A stretch of DNA of 64,000 nt from JABMQB01 sp964575025. Lineage in GTDB: Bacteria; Bacteroidota; Bacteroidia; Bacteroidales; Prolixibacteraceae. Position 1 is the stretch's first letter. Each line of letters begins with the position of its first letter. The translations under genes and the position numbers were made by a program. This document shows positions 16,211-25,993 of the stretch, one piece after another. The DNA lies in assembly GCA_964575025.1 (NCBI GenBank), contig CAZNPV010000002.1:1-64000 (forward strand), in the 5' to 3' direction. The notes under the pieces are model-generated. The model made no database searches and had not been told where the DNA came from. It saw only the letters and a list, made by a program, of their open reading frames with translations.

Positions 16211-17800
16211 ATGACTGGACATAAAAAGATTACATCTGCTTTGGTTTCTGTATTTCATAAAGAAAAGCTGGAAAAGATCATAAGGAAACTTGAAGAACTG
16301 GGTATAGAGATGTATTCAACAGGGGGGACGTATCGTTTTATTGATGGGTTGGGTATAAAGGTAAAAAGTGTTGAAAGTCTGACCGGTTACCCGTCGATAT
16401 TGGGAGGCAGGGTAAAAACCCTTCATCCGAAGGTTTTTGGGGGGATTCTGGCCCGGCGGGAAAACAAAGGGGATCTTGCACAGATTGAAGAATATGACAT
16501 TCCGGCTTTCGATCTGGTAATTGTAGATCTGTATCCGTTTGAAGAAACAGTGGCCAGTGGTGCTTCGGAGCAGGAAATAATTGAGAAAATTGATATAGGG
16601 GGAATTTCGCTGATTCGTGCAGCAGCCAAGAATTTTAAAGATGTAGTTATAATCGCGTCTCAGGATCAATACGAGGCACTGTACAATGTCCTGGATCGGG
16701 AACAGGGGCATACATCGGTTGAAGAGCGGAAAGCCTTTGCAGCCCATGCCTTTTCTGTTTCCTCTCATTATGATGCAGCGATATTCAGCTATTTTAATCC
16801 GGACAATGAGGAGCAGCTAAGGATTAGTCTGAACAACGGATCCGTTTTACGGTACGGTGAAAATCCCCACCAGAGGGCTGTTTTTTATAAATTTTCAAAC
16901 AACAGGCACGGGGCCTGTCTGGCGGAGGCCAATGTGTTGCAGGGCAAAGCCCTTTCCTATAACAATATGCTGGATGCAGATGCAGCATGGAAGTCAGCAT
17001 GCGATGCCTATCATTCGGTTATCCACCTTGACAGGAAAGTGGCAGTTTCCGTTATTAAACACCTGAATCCCTGCGGACTGGCTGTATCCGATGATTTGAA
17101 AAAAACACTCGAGCTTGCCTGGGCCGGTGATCCCGTCAGCGCGTTCGGAGGGATCATCTGTTTTACCGAAACAGTCACTGCTGAAATAGCCCATTGGTTT
17201 ACAAAAAAATTTGTGGAGATTATTATTGCTCCATCGTTCACACCGGAAGCACGGGAGGCTTTTGCTAAAAAGAAGAATTTACGGCTCCTGGAAATGCCGG
17301 TCAAACCAAAGGTTACCGGTGAAAAACTTTATCGCTCGGTAAGCGGAGGGATGTTGGTCCAGGATGAAGATGAAGGACTGGAAAATGAATTCCGCAATGT
17401 CACAAAGATTCAATTTGACGAAAACAAACTAAACCTGACAAAATTTGGGTTGATTGCATGTAAGCATTTAAAAAGCAATGCGATAGCACTTGTTACCGAA
17501 AACAACGATGGCTCTTTCTGGTTGACAGGTGCTGGGATGGGGCAGCCGAACAGACTGGATAGTTTGCGGTATCTGACCATTCCACGTTTTAACCTGAAAG
17601 AAGGGGTTAACATCAGTGAATCAGTTTTAATATCCGATGCATTTTTCCCCTTCAGGGATAGCATTGAAGCAGCGAATGAATACGGCATAAAATATATCGT
17701 TGAACCAGGAGGAAGCATCCGGGATAAGGAGGTCATTGAAGCATGCAATGAATATGGAATTGCTATGATTTTTACGGGCAGACGGCATTTTAAACATTGA
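16211..17800 (+). CDS. purH: Bifunctional AICAR formyltransferase / IMP cyclohydrolase
   Basis: A 529-aa protein for the last two steps of IMP synthesis. The N-terminal MGS-like IMP cyclohydrolase domain (about 1-195) has STGGTYRFI, GYPSILGGRVKTLHPKVFGG and ADLxxFDLVIVDLYPFE-like signatures. The AICAR transformylase domain follows with LRYGENPHQ, the catalytic Lys-His pair in VIKHLNPCG and DPVSAFGG. Length and order are typical. It carries its own TAnnTTTG promoter and lies 54 bp ahead of mreB on the same strand. Confidence 0.97.
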   Translation: MTGHKKITSALVSVFHKEKLEKIIRKLEELGIEMYSTGGTYRFIDGLGIKVKSVESLTGYPSILGGRVKTLHPKVFGGILARRENKGDLAQIEEYDIPAFDLVIVDLYPFEETVASGASEQEIIEKIDIGGISLIRAAAKNFKDVVIIASQDQYEALYNVLDREQGHTSVEERKAFAAHAFSVSSHYDAAIFSYFNPDNEEQLRISLNNGSVLRYGENPHQRAVFYKFSNNRHGACLAEANVLQGKALSYNNMLDADAAWKSACDAYHSVIHLDRKVAVSVIKHLNPCGLAVSDDLKKTLELAWAGDPVSAFGGIICFTETVTAEIAHWFTKKFVEIIIAPSFTPEAREAFAKKKNLRLLEMPVKPKVTGEKLYRSVSGGMLVQDEDEGLENEFRNVTKIQFDENKLNLTKFGLIACKHLKSNAIALVTENNDGSFWLTGAGMGQPNRLDSLRYLTIPRFNLKEGVNISESVLISDAFFPFRDSIEAANEYGIKYIVEPGGSIRDKEVIEACNEYGIAMIFTGRRHFKH

Positions 17801-17854
17801 TATTGGCAAGGTTATTCAGGTTGTAATTTATTATATTAAGATAGAGTTATTCTA

Positions 17855-18877
17855 ATGGGATTGTTTTCTTTTCTTACTCAGGAAATTGCCATTGATTTGG
17901 GAACGGCAAATACCATTATCATTCATAATGATAAAATTGTTGTTGATGAACCTTCCATCGTAGCCATTGACCTCAAAACCGATAAACTGGTAGCTATTGG
18001 TGAAAAAGCCAGGCAAATGCAAGGGAAGACGCATGCTAACCTGAAAACCATCAGGCCTTTGCGCGATGGTGTGATTGCCGATTTCAATGCGGCTGAACAG
18101 ATGATACGGGGAATGATCAAGATGATCAATCCAAAATCCAAACTGTTCTCACCTGCCTTGAAAATGGTGGTCTGTATCCCGTCGGGGAGTACCGAAGTAG
18201 AAATACGTGCGGTTCGTGATTCATCGGAACATGCAGGTGGACGCGAAGTATATATGATTTATGAACCATTGGCAGCTGCCATAGGTATTGGCATTGATGT
18301 GGAGGCTCCTGAAGGAAATATGGTGATCGATATAGGCGGAGGAACAACCGAGATTGCTGTGATTTCCCTCGGAGGAATTGTAACCAATAAATCCATCCGG
18401 ATTGCAGGCGATGATCTGACCAGTGATATCATGGAATATATGCGGCACCAACACAATATAAAAATTGGGGAAAAAACAGCTGAAGATATTAAAATCCATG
18501 TAGGTTCTGCTTTGTCGCAACTCAAAGATCCCCCGCCAAATTATGTAGTGCAGGGACCCAACCAGATGACTGCCCTGCCCATTGAAGTGCCGGTTTCCTA
18601 TCAGGAGATTGCTCATTGCCTGGAAAAATCAATTTCAAAAATTGAAACAGCTGTTTTAAGCGTCCTGGAACAAACACCTCCTGAATTGTATGCGGATGTC
18701 GTATCCAAAGGGATCTGGCTGACTGGCGGAGGAGCCCTGCTTCGGGGATTGGACCAGCGGTTAACAGCTAAAGTAGGGATTCAGTTTAACATTTCTGATG
18801 ACCCGCTGAGATCTGTTGTGCGGGGAACCGGTATCGCCCTGAAAAATGTAGATAATTTCTCTTTCCTCATTCGTTAG
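17855..18877 (+). CDS. mreB: Rod-shape determining protein MreB (actin homologue)
   Basis: A 340-aa actin-fold ATPase. The phosphate-1 motif IAIDLGTANTII, MVCIPSGSTEVEIRAV, phosphate-2 VIDIGGGTTEIAVISL and the adenosine motif WLTGGGALLRGLD are all present. It polymerises at the inner membrane and directs the elongasome. It is the first gene of a canonical mreB-mreC-mreD-mrdA-rodA operon, 29 bp ahead of mreC. Confidence 0.96.
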   Translation: MGLFSFLTQEIAIDLGTANTIIIHNDKIVVDEPSIVAIDLKTDKLVAIGEKARQMQGKTHANLKTIRPLRDGVIADFNAAEQMIRGMIKMINPKSKLFSPALKMVVCIPSGSTEVEIRAVRDSSEHAGGREVYMIYEPLAAAIGIGIDVEAPEGNMVIDIGGGTTEIAVISLGGIVTNKSIRIAGDDLTSDIMEYMRHQHNIKIGEKTAEDIKIHVGSALSQLKDPPPNYVVQGPNQMTALPIEVPVSYQEIAHCLEKSISKIETAVLSVLEQTPPELYADVVSKGIWLTGGGALLRGLDQRLTAKVGIQFNISDDPLRSVVRGTGIALKNVDNFSFLIR

Positions 18878-18906
18878 TACCGGGAAGAGGCTGTTTCTAA
18901 ATAAAC

Positions 18907-19752
18907 ATGAGAAGTTTAATCAGGTTTTTAGTTAGAAACCATGTTTTTCTGCTATTTCTTACCCTGGAAGTTGTGTCGGTGGTGTTGATTTTTAACTACA
19001 ACAACTTTCAGAGGGTACACTACCTGAACTCAGCAAACAAGGTTACAGCATCCATCTATAAAACGTTTAATACCGTTGTCAATTATTTCCGTCTTTCACC
19101 CATTAACCAGGAACTGGCTGAGGAGAATACACGATTGAAAAGTGAACTGTCGTATTACCGGGAATTTACAGCAGAGCAGGAGAGGTCCGCGCTTTCGGAT
19201 ACTTCATCTTATGGAAAATACCGGTATAAATCAGCTTTAATTATCAATAAATCAGTGAATAAACAATACAATTATCTGGTTCTGGATAAAGGCAGAAAAG
19301 ACGGAATAACACCGGATCAGGGCATTATCTGTGAAAACGGAATTGTTGGCATTGTGAATAATGTATCTGAATCGTATGCTACCGGCCTTTCGTTACTCAA
19401 CAGACGGCTTATGATTTCCGGGAAATTAGAAAAAAATGATTATTTCGGAACCATTTCGTGGAACGGTATGAACTACCGCTATGTACAGCTATCCGATATT
19501 CCTTCTCATATAGAAGTAAACAAAGGTGATACGGTGGTTACAGCCGGATCATCCACCTATTTTCCGGAAGGAATTCTCATTGGTACGGTGGAATCCTATG
19601 AAATCAATCAGGGAGAGAGTTTTTATAACCTACAGGTCAGGCTTTCGGTTGATTTTAATGCGGTTACCTATGTTGAAATTATACGGAACCGCGACAGAGC
19701 AGAGATTAAAGAACTGGAAAATCTGAATCAGCATGATCAGGATCTGGATTAA
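18907..19752 (+). CDS. mreC: Rod-shape determining protein MreC
   Basis: A 281-aa protein with a single N-terminal transmembrane helix (VFLLFLTLEVVSVVLIF), a coiled coil at about 62-85 (LAEENTRLKSELSYYREF) and the beta-rich MreC domain (KDGITPDQGIICENGIVGIV; DTVVTAGSSTYFPEGILIG). It bridges the cytoplasmic MreB/MreD complex to the periplasmic PBP2. Its end overlaps mreD by 20 bp. Confidence 0.93.
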   Translation: MRSLIRFLVRNHVFLLFLTLEVVSVVLIFNYNNFQRVHYLNSANKVTASIYKTFNTVVNYFRLSPINQELAEENTRLKSELSYYREFTAEQERSALSDTSSYGKYRYKSALIINKSVNKQYNYLVLDKGRKDGITPDQGIICENGIVGIVNNVSESYATGLSLLNRRLMISGKLEKNDYFGTISWNGMNYRYVQLSDIPSHIEVNKGDTVVTAGSSTYFPEGILIGTVESYEINQGESFYNLQVRLSVDFNAVTYVEIIRNRDRAEIKELENLNQHDQDLD

Positions 19753-20236
19753 ATACACCCTTATGTTTATCAGCCTTGTGCTGATTCAGGTGCTTTTGCT
19801 GAATTTTATTCAGTTCAGCGGATTCATAAATCCATACATCTATGTTTTGTTTGTTTTGTTGTTACCGGTGTCCACCCCCAGGTATGCTGTCGTGTTACTG
19901 GGTTTTTTCATGGGCCTCGTTATTGATATTTTTTCCAATACCTTAGGGATGCATGCTGCTGCAACTACTTTTATGGCGTTTGCCAGGCCTCTGGTTATGG
20001 ATCTTATCTCTGCCCGTGAAATGGATAAAAGCGATTATCCCGGATTGCACCAATATGGATTTTTGTGGTTTCTTTACTATTCATCTATCCTGGTCTTGTT
20101 GCACCATATTTTCTTTTTTTATATCGAAGCATTTATTTTTGTAAATTTCATCCATACCTTTATCCGGTGTTTGTTGAGTTCGGTATTTTCCGTTTTTATG
20201 ATAGTTTTAAGCCAGTTTTTGGTTTTCAGAAATTAA
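19733..20236 (+). CDS. mreD: Rod-shape determining protein MreD
   Basis: A 167-aa protein with five or six predicted membrane helices. It is recognised by size, hydrophobic pattern (FMGLVIDIFSNTLGMHAAAT is MreD-like) and position between mreC and the PBP2 gene. It starts inside the mreC 3' end. It is a membrane component of the elongasome. Confidence 0.85.
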   Translation: MIRIWIKYTLMFISLVLIQVLLLNFIQFSGFINPYIYVLFVLLLPVSTPRYAVVLLGFFMGLVIDIFSNTLGMHAAATTFMAFARPLVMDLISAREMDKSDYPGLHQYGFLWFLYYSSILVLLHHIFFFYIEAFIFVNFIHTFIRCLLSSVFSVFMIVLSQFLVFRN

Positions 20237-20248
20237 AGCAGATTTACG

Positions 20249-22081
20249 GTGGATGCATATAAACGGCGCAGATATGTTATTTTGGGATTCATTATTGTGA
20301 CCGGAGTGATTTTTATAGCCAGGTTTTTTCAACTTCAGGTATTGAGTCCGGATTATAAACAATCAGCCACAGATAATGTCTTACGCAAGATTATTCAATA
20401 CCCCTCCCGGGGGCTCATATACGACCGCAACGGGAAATTGCTGGTATATGATAAGGCGTCGTATGATCTTCTGGTGACACCCCGTGAAACACAAGACTTT
20501 GATACCACCTTGTTATGCAGGCTTCTGGAAATTGAAAAACCGCAGCTTACAGAAAAACTGGAAGCAGCAAGGAAATACTCTATGTACAAACCTTCAACCA
20601 TTGTGAAACAAATAACCCAGGAACAATATGCTTATCTGCAGGAACAGATGCATAAGTTCCAGGGGTTTTATACCCAGACCAGGACCCTAAGGGAATACCC
20701 CCTGAATAGTGCAGCTCACGTATTGGGTTATGTGGGCGAAGTATCTACCGGGATGATCAGTCGGGATGATTATTACCAGGCTGGCGATTATGCCGGAATA
20801 AGTGGAATTGAAAAATCGTATGAAAAGGAACTCCGGGGGCAGAAGGGGGTACAGTATTTCCTGGTTGATGTTCATAGCCAGATTAAAGGGAGTTACCGGG
20901 ATGGCAGGAACGATATGGCTCCCCAAACCGGGAAAAACCTTGTATGTACCCTGGACTCAGACCTTCAGAACTATGTCGAGACGATCATGCAAAATAAAAA
21001 AGGGGCCGTGGTAGCTATTGAACCGGCAACCGGGGAAGTTCTCGCTATGGCAAGCATGCCTGATTACGATCCGGGTTTACTGGTTGGCAGGAAAAGAGGA
21101 CATAATTTCTCTTTGCTTCAGTCTGATACCCTTCAACCTATCTTTAATCGTGCCCTGATGGCTCAATACCCCCCCGGATCTACCTTTAAAATGGCGCAGG
21201 CTCTGATTGGCCTTCAGGAGGGCGTGATCACACCAGAAACAACGTTTCGCTGTAACTACGGATACCATATGGGGAATTACCATATGGCCTGCCATCATAA
21301 CCAGGATTTTCAACTTGTAGGGGCAATTGCCCAATCATGTAACGCTTATTTCGCTCAGGTTTTTAAAAAAATCCTGGAGAAACCTGAATTCGGAAATGTG
21401 AAAACCGGATTTGAGGTTTGGTATGAATATATTACAAGTTTCGGTTTCGGACAAATCCTCGGAACCGATTTTCATAACGAACAAAAGGGCTTTATTCCCA
21501 CCTCCGCTTATTACGAAACACATGTCTTCAAAGGAGTACCCTGGAGAGTGTTATGGATTATGTCGCTGTCAATCGGGCAGGGAGAACTGGGGATAACCCC
21601 TTTGCAAATGGCCAATTATGCTTCAATCCTGGCAAACAGAGGTTTTTACTATATTCCGCATATGGTTCAGAAAATCGGGGATCAGGAAACCATCGATCCA
21701 AAATTCAATGAAAAACAGTATGCCGTTATCAATGAAGAGTATTTTGACGTGGTACTGGACGGGATGCAAAAGGTATTCGAACCGCAAGGGACAGCGTACT
21801 GGACCAGTATTGATGGAATCACAATGTGCGGAAAGACCGGGACGGCCCAAAACCCACACGGAGAAGATCATTCTGTTTTTATTGCTTTTGCCCCTCGTGA
21901 AAATCCACAGATTGCCCTTTCAGTCTATGTGGAGAACGGCGGTGGAGGGTCCCAATATGCAGCTCCCATTGCAAGCCTGATCATTGAAAAATACCTTACG
22001 GATACCGTATCCCGGAGACGCAGGTGGATTGAGGAAAGAATGTTCGATGCAAATTTGCTGAACCCCGATAAACCCAACTAG
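20249..22081 (+). CDS. mrdA: Penicillin-binding protein 2 (elongasome transpeptidase)
   Basis: A 610-aa class B PBP starting at GTG 20249, 12 bp after mreD. One N-terminal transmembrane helix (YVILGFIIVTGVIFIARFF), a dimerisation/pedestal region with the SRGLIYDRNGK box, then the transpeptidase domain with all three motifs: STFK (catalytic Ser), SCN and KTGTAQ. It crosslinks lateral-wall peptidoglycan in partnership with RodA, whose gene follows after 2 bp. Confidence 0.95.
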   Translation: MDAYKRRRYVILGFIIVTGVIFIARFFQLQVLSPDYKQSATDNVLRKIIQYPSRGLIYDRNGKLLVYDKASYDLLVTPRETQDFDTTLLCRLLEIEKPQLTEKLEAARKYSMYKPSTIVKQITQEQYAYLQEQMHKFQGFYTQTRTLREYPLNSAAHVLGYVGEVSTGMISRDDYYQAGDYAGISGIEKSYEKELRGQKGVQYFLVDVHSQIKGSYRDGRNDMAPQTGKNLVCTLDSDLQNYVETIMQNKKGAVVAIEPATGEVLAMASMPDYDPGLLVGRKRGHNFSLLQSDTLQPIFNRALMAQYPPGSTFKMAQALIGLQEGVITPETTFRCNYGYHMGNYHMACHHNQDFQLVGAIAQSCNAYFAQVFKKILEKPEFGNVKTGFEVWYEYITSFGFGQILGTDFHNEQKGFIPTSAYYETHVFKGVPWRVLWIMSLSIGQGELGITPLQMANYASILANRGFYYIPHMVQKIGDQETIDPKFNEKQYAVINEEYFDVVLDGMQKVFEPQGTAYWTSIDGITMCGKTGTAQNPHGEDHSVFIAFAPRENPQIALSVYVENGGGGSQYAAPIASLIIEKYLTDTVSRRRRWIEERMFDANLLNPDKPN

Positions 22082-22083
22082 TT

Positions 22084-23508
22084 ATGCCGCATCGCAAAAG
22101 TACATTTGCCAACCTTGACTGGGCGATCATCAGTATCTACCTCCTGCTCTTGTTCCTGGGATGGATAAATATCTATGCTGCTGTGTATAACGAACAGATT
22201 AATACGATTTTCGATTTCAGCCAGCGGTATGGGAAACAACTTGTATGGATCGGGGCAGCAATTCTTATTGCCTTCATCACATTGATCCTGGAACCCCGGT
22301 TTTTCGTATTCTTTGCCTATCCCATTTATGGGGTGTTTATATTTCTGTTGATTGCTGTGTTGTTTCTGGGAGTTGAAATACAGGGTGCCCGTTCCTGGTT
22401 TAACTTTGCCGGAGTGAATATCCAGCCCTCCGAATTTGCAAAATTTGCCACTGCTCTTGCCCTGGCCAAAACGATCAGCTCCTACAATTTTAAAATGTAC
22501 CACTACCGCTCCATCCTGATGATTTTAATGTTGATTGGTACACCGGCACTCTTAATCTTTCTTGAGAACGATACAGGATCTGCTTTGGTTTATATGGCTT
22601 TTATTCTTGTGCTCTTCAGAGAAGGATTGTCTGCTATTGTTTTGTTTATTGTCTTTCTGGTAGCGGGCTTATTTATTTCTGCCTTGTTGGTTAATACATT
22701 GGTTCTTTTTATTGCGCTTCTGATAGTGACCCTGGTGGCTCTTTATTTTATGACTCCCCGTACAAAGGATTTTGGAATCGTGCTGGCTGTTTTAACCGGT
22801 TCCATGGTTGTGGCCTGGAGCATGAAATATTTCTTTCTGCCCGGGATGGAGGATTCCGGTGTTTTTATTCTTGGGATCGCAATCAGTTCCCTTCTTTTTG
22901 TTTTCCGACTGATACAGAAACGCCTGAATCGGTATTACCTTTTGATTTTTATTTTCTTAACTTCCCTGTTGTTTTCATTTTCTGTTGATTATGTTTTCAA
23001 TAATGTGCTGGAACCCCATCAGCAGGCCCGCATTAATGAATTGTTGGGGATAGAATCAGATCCGTTTGGGGCCGGGTACAATGTGAATCAAAGCAAAATT
23101 GCGATTGGTTCAGGGGGCTTCCTGGGGAAAGGATTCCTGAAGGGTACCCAGACTAAATTTGATTTCGTTCCTGCACAAAGCACGGACTTTATATTCTGTA
23201 CCGTTGGCGAAGAGTGGGGTTTTTTGGGGACGACTGTTGTTACGATCCTGTTTATGTTGTTGTTTTCGCGAATTATTTTGCTCGCTGAACGACAACGTTC
23301 TGTTTTTTCAAGAGTTTATGGGTATTCTGTAGCTTCTGTATTGTTTATTCATTTTTGCATTAACATTGGTATGACAATTGGCCTCATGCCGGTTATCGGA
23401 ATTCCTCTTCCTTTTTTCAGTTATGGAGGATCCTCCTTATGGTCGTTTACGATTCTTCTTTTTATTTTCTTGCGACTGGATGCCAGCCGGCTGGAATTAT
23501 TTTATTAA
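22084..23508 (+). CDS. rodA: RodA SEDS peptidoglycan polymerase
   Basis: A 474-aa polytopic SEDS protein. Family signatures include the region around GARSWFNFAGVNIQPSEFAK and the C-terminal GLMPVIGIPLPFFSYGGSS. It has roughly ten or more helices and is somewhat longer than E. coli RodA because of additional hydrophobic segments in the middle (about 160-270). It polymerises glycan strands from lipid II with PBP2. It is the last gene of the mre operon; its stop codon lies inside a terminator-like hairpin. Confidence 0.93.
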   Translation: MPHRKSTFANLDWAIISIYLLLLFLGWINIYAAVYNEQINTIFDFSQRYGKQLVWIGAAILIAFITLILEPRFFVFFAYPIYGVFIFLLIAVLFLGVEIQGARSWFNFAGVNIQPSEFAKFATALALAKTISSYNFKMYHYRSILMILMLIGTPALLIFLENDTGSALVYMAFILVLFREGLSAIVLFIVFLVAGLFISALLVNTLVLFIALLIVTLVALYFMTPRTKDFGIVLAVLTGSMVVAWSMKYFFLPGMEDSGVFILGIAISSLLFVFRLIQKRLNRYYLLIFIFLTSLLFSFSVDYVFNNVLEPHQQARINELLGIESDPFGAGYNVNQSKIAIGSGGFLGKGFLKGTQTKFDFVPAQSTDFIFCTVGEEWGFLGTTVVTILFMLLFSRIILLAERQRSVFSRVYGYSVASVLFIHFCINIGMTIGLMPVIGIPLPFFSYGGSSLWSFTILLFIFLRLDASRLELFY

Positions 23509-23529
23509 CATGCTCATAATCATGTTTTT
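23507..23529. terminator. Terminator hairpin overlapping the stop codons of rodA and acpH
   Basis: AACATG (23507-23512), an 8-nt loop and CATGTT (23521-23526) followed by TTT. The stem begins within the rodA TAA (23506-23508) and its right arm includes the minus-strand acpH stop (23520-23522). It probably works in both directions, with the U-tail favouring the plus direction. Confidence 0.55.
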
Positions 23530-24170
23530 CTGGGTATCATATCCCGGGGGGGAAAGTTGCTTTTTACACTGTTTCCGGGCTTCAGGATTTCCACGAAGCA
23601 GGTTGTTTCTACATAACGGATGATTTCATCCATAAACAGATGGAAATATGCAGTCAGTTCGGGTTTATTCTTTTGCAGGGTGTCGATGGCAAAGTCCTGT
23701 TCTCCGGGAAGGGTGGTATAACGTGCCATAGAGCCCAGTACGGTATGAATCCCCTGTTCGGAAGAATAGGATTCCAGTCTCCTGTTCCGGATCATTAAAG
23801 GGAGATATTGCTGCATCTTTGCGGGCAGGATATGAGAATTTTTCAGCAATAAGGTATGGGCATTGCTTATAAAGTCTTTTAAGGGGTGGATTGAATATCT
23901 GCTCCAGCTCAAGGTAAGGAAATGATCATACACTATATCCACCACGATTCCTGCGTATCTTCCATACCCCGGCTTAAAAAAACAGGCGGTCTGTTTTGCT
24001 AGCGGATGGGTGTCTGTAAACCGGTCTATTTTTCTGTGCAGCAGAACTCCTGTCCGGATGCTTTCCGGATAGGAGAGGTAACCCGAGCCCTTCATGTAAT
24101 CTCCGATAAAATTACCTACCTTGATTCCTTCATTTTCTCCGGAGAGATATAAATGAGCTAAGAAATTCAT
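23520..24170 (-). CDS. acpH: Acyl-carrier-protein phosphodiesterase family protein
   Basis: About 216 aa from ATG 24170 (MNFLAHLYLSGENEGIKVGNFIGDYMKG), preferred over an upstream start because family members begin with MNFLAHxxL. Conserved features: FIGDYMKG, IRTGVLLHRKIDRFTDTHP with its His/Asp cluster, and DIVYDHFL. The family (DUF479) removes 4'-phosphopantetheine from ACP in gamma-proteobacteria; in Bacteroidota the activity is assumed from homology. It converges on rodA with shared terminator DNA. Confidence 0.82.
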   Translation of the reverse strand: MNFLAHLYLSGENEGIKVGNFIGDYMKGSGYLSYPESIRTGVLLHRKIDRFTDTHPLAKQTACFFKPGYGRYAGIVVDIVYDHFLTLSWSRYSIHPLKDFISNAHTLLLKNSHILPAKMQQYLPLMIRNRRLESYSSEQGIHTVLGSMARYTTLPGEQDFAIDTLQKNKPELTAYFHLFMDEIIRYVETTCFVEILKPGNSVKSNFPPRDMIPRKT

Positions 24171-24258
24171 GATTTGACCTGACCAACAAAATAACAAAAG
24201 ATATTGATGGATGTGAAATAATTATTTGGTATTTTTATGACCCTCAAAATGTAACGGT

Positions 24259-25164
24259 ATGGAGAGTAAAATTGTTGCTTTCGGAGAATTAGTCTGGGAT
24301 ATCTTCGGTGAAGAAAAAGTACTGGGTGGTGCTCCTGCAAATTTTGTTTTCCGTATAAATAACTTTGGGGATAAGGGAATCTTATTATCCCGTGTGGGCG
24401 TGGATGAAATGGGCAGAGAAGCCTTAAAAAGGATCGCTGAACTGGGGATCTCAAGTGAAAATGTTCAGATTGATCCGGTTTTTCCCACAGGGACGGTTCA
24501 TGTTACAGTTGATGCCGAAGGCCGGCCGGATTATTCAATCCTGAAAGATGTAGCTTTTGATCATATTGAATGCACTGCCGAAGCACTGAAACTTATCCGG
24601 GATGCCGATTGCCTTTGTTTCGGAACCCTGGTTCAACGATATGGTATTTCCAAAAATACTTTGCGGGAACTGATCAGGGAAGCTCCCAGACCGGTTAAAT
24701 TCCTCGATATAAAACTTCGAAAGGATTGTTATACAAAAAGTATCATCGAAAACAGCCTCTATTATGCCGACATTCTGCGCTTAAAAGAAAATGAACTCTA
24801 CAGCCTGAAGAATGAGCTTGGATTATTTGCCTATGAATCGAAGGGATTGGCCAAAGAATTAATAGCTGAATACGGGCTTGATATGGTGCTCGTAACGAAA
24901 GGGAAAAACGGTGCTTTTGTCCTTGATAAGGAGAAGAATTTTTATGAAGACCCGGGCTATTACATTAAACTGGTCGATACAGTGGGATCCGGGGTTGCAT
25001 TTTCTGCCGGTTTCATGCATTATTACCTGGCTGGGAAAGGAATCATAGAATCCCTGAAATTTGGAAATGCTGCCGGTGCATTAACAGCTGCAACCCACGG
25101 CGCTACAAAGTTTATTGCCAAATCAAAAATTCTTGATCTCATTAAGCAGGGGAAAAGAAGATAA
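24259..25164 (+). CDS. PfkB-family carbohydrate (fructokinase-like) kinase with altered active site
   Basis: A 301-aa ribokinase-fold protein. It opens with IVAFGELVWDIFGEEKVLGGAPANF, the substrate-binding first PfkB signature, and resembles fructokinases. The second signature, normally DTxGAGDxF with a catalytic Asp, reads DTVGSGVAF: the Asp is Val246 (codon GTT at 24994-24996, one base from GAT). The rest of the motif and the C-terminus are intact. The protein may be catalytically weak, may have become a sugar-binding or regulatory protein, or the base may be a sequencing error. It is a single gene, convergent with ppk2. Confidence 0.85.
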   Translation: MESKIVAFGELVWDIFGEEKVLGGAPANFVFRINNFGDKGILLSRVGVDEMGREALKRIAELGISSENVQIDPVFPTGTVHVTVDAEGRPDYSILKDVAFDHIECTAEALKLIRDADCLCFGTLVQRYGISKNTLRELIREAPRPVKFLDIKLRKDCYTKSIIENSLYYADILRLKENELYSLKNELGLFAYESKGLAKELIAEYGLDMVLVTKGKNGAFVLDKEKNFYEDPGYYIKLVDTVGSGVAFSAGFMHYYLAGKGIIESLKFGNAAGALTAATHGATKFIAKSKILDLIKQGKRR

Positions 25165-25189
25165 AGAAAGATTGTTTCCTGATCCTGAT

Positions 25190-25993
25190 TTAATACACTT
25201 CCGGGACATAAGACATTTCATCCAGGGGAGGTCTGACATAGCCCTTGAGTTCACCCCGGGGTGGAAGTTTCATAGGTTCCGGAGTCAGGTCTTTGTAAGG
25301 GATCATGGACAACAGATGATGGATGCAGTTTAGCCTTGCCCGTTTTTTATTATCTGCATCAACCATAAACCAGGGGCTGATTTTGGTGTCGGTATAGGCG
25401 AACATTTCATCTTTTGCTTTTGAATATTCCATATAGAGTTCGCGCGATTTTAAATCCATTGGGCTTAGTTTCCATCGTTTTGTGGGATCGTTAATACGAG
25501 CCTGAAATCGTTGTTCCTGTACTTTGTCGCTTACGGAAAACCAATATTTGATCAGGATGATTCCCGAGCGAATCAACATGCGTTCAAAGTTGGGGCATGA
25601 ACGAAGAAATTCCCAGTATTCTGCATCGCTACAGAAACCCATTACCTTTTCAACGCCGGCCCGGTTATACCAGCTACGGTCAAAAAGTACAATCTCACCG
25701 GCCGCCGGCAGATGCGGTACATAGCGTTGAAAATACCACTGTGTTTTTTCGCGTTCCGTAGGGGTTCCCAGGGCTACCACCCGGCAGATACGGGGATTCA
25801 GAGTCTGGGTGATCCGTTTGATGGTTCCCCCTTTTCCGGCAGCATCACGGCCTTCGAAGATTACCACAACCTTTAATCCTTTTTGTTTAACCCATTCCTG
25901 TAGCTTAACCAATTCGATCTGTAATTTCTGTAACTCTTTTTCGTATACTTTGTTGGGTATCTTTTTCTGTGCCGGGCTTTCATCGTTTGTCAT
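25190..25993 (-). CDS. ppk2: Polyphosphate kinase 2 (class I-like)
   Basis: A 267-aa single-domain PPK2. Walker A FEGRDAAGKGGTIKR, the lid region ALGTPTEREKTQWYFQRY and Walker B-like VLFDRSWYNRAGVEKVMGF are clear. Such enzymes use polyphosphate to phosphorylate nucleoside diphosphates (or GDP/ADP) or run in reverse. Length and single-domain structure fit class I. It is monocistronic, followed at its 3' end by the convergent PfkB gene. Confidence 0.93.
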   Translation of the reverse strand: MTNDESPAQKKIPNKVYEKELQKLQIELVKLQEWVKQKGLKVVVIFEGRDAAGKGGTIKRITQTLNPRICRVVALGTPTEREKTQWYFQRYVPHLPAAGEIVLFDRSWYNRAGVEKVMGFCSDAEYWEFLRSCPNFERMLIRSGIILIKYWFSVSDKVQEQRFQARINDPTKRWKLSPMDLKSRELYMEYSKAKDEMFAYTDTKISPWFMVDADNKKRARLNCIHHLLSMIPYKDLTPEPMKLPPRGELKGYVRPPLDEMSYVPEVY

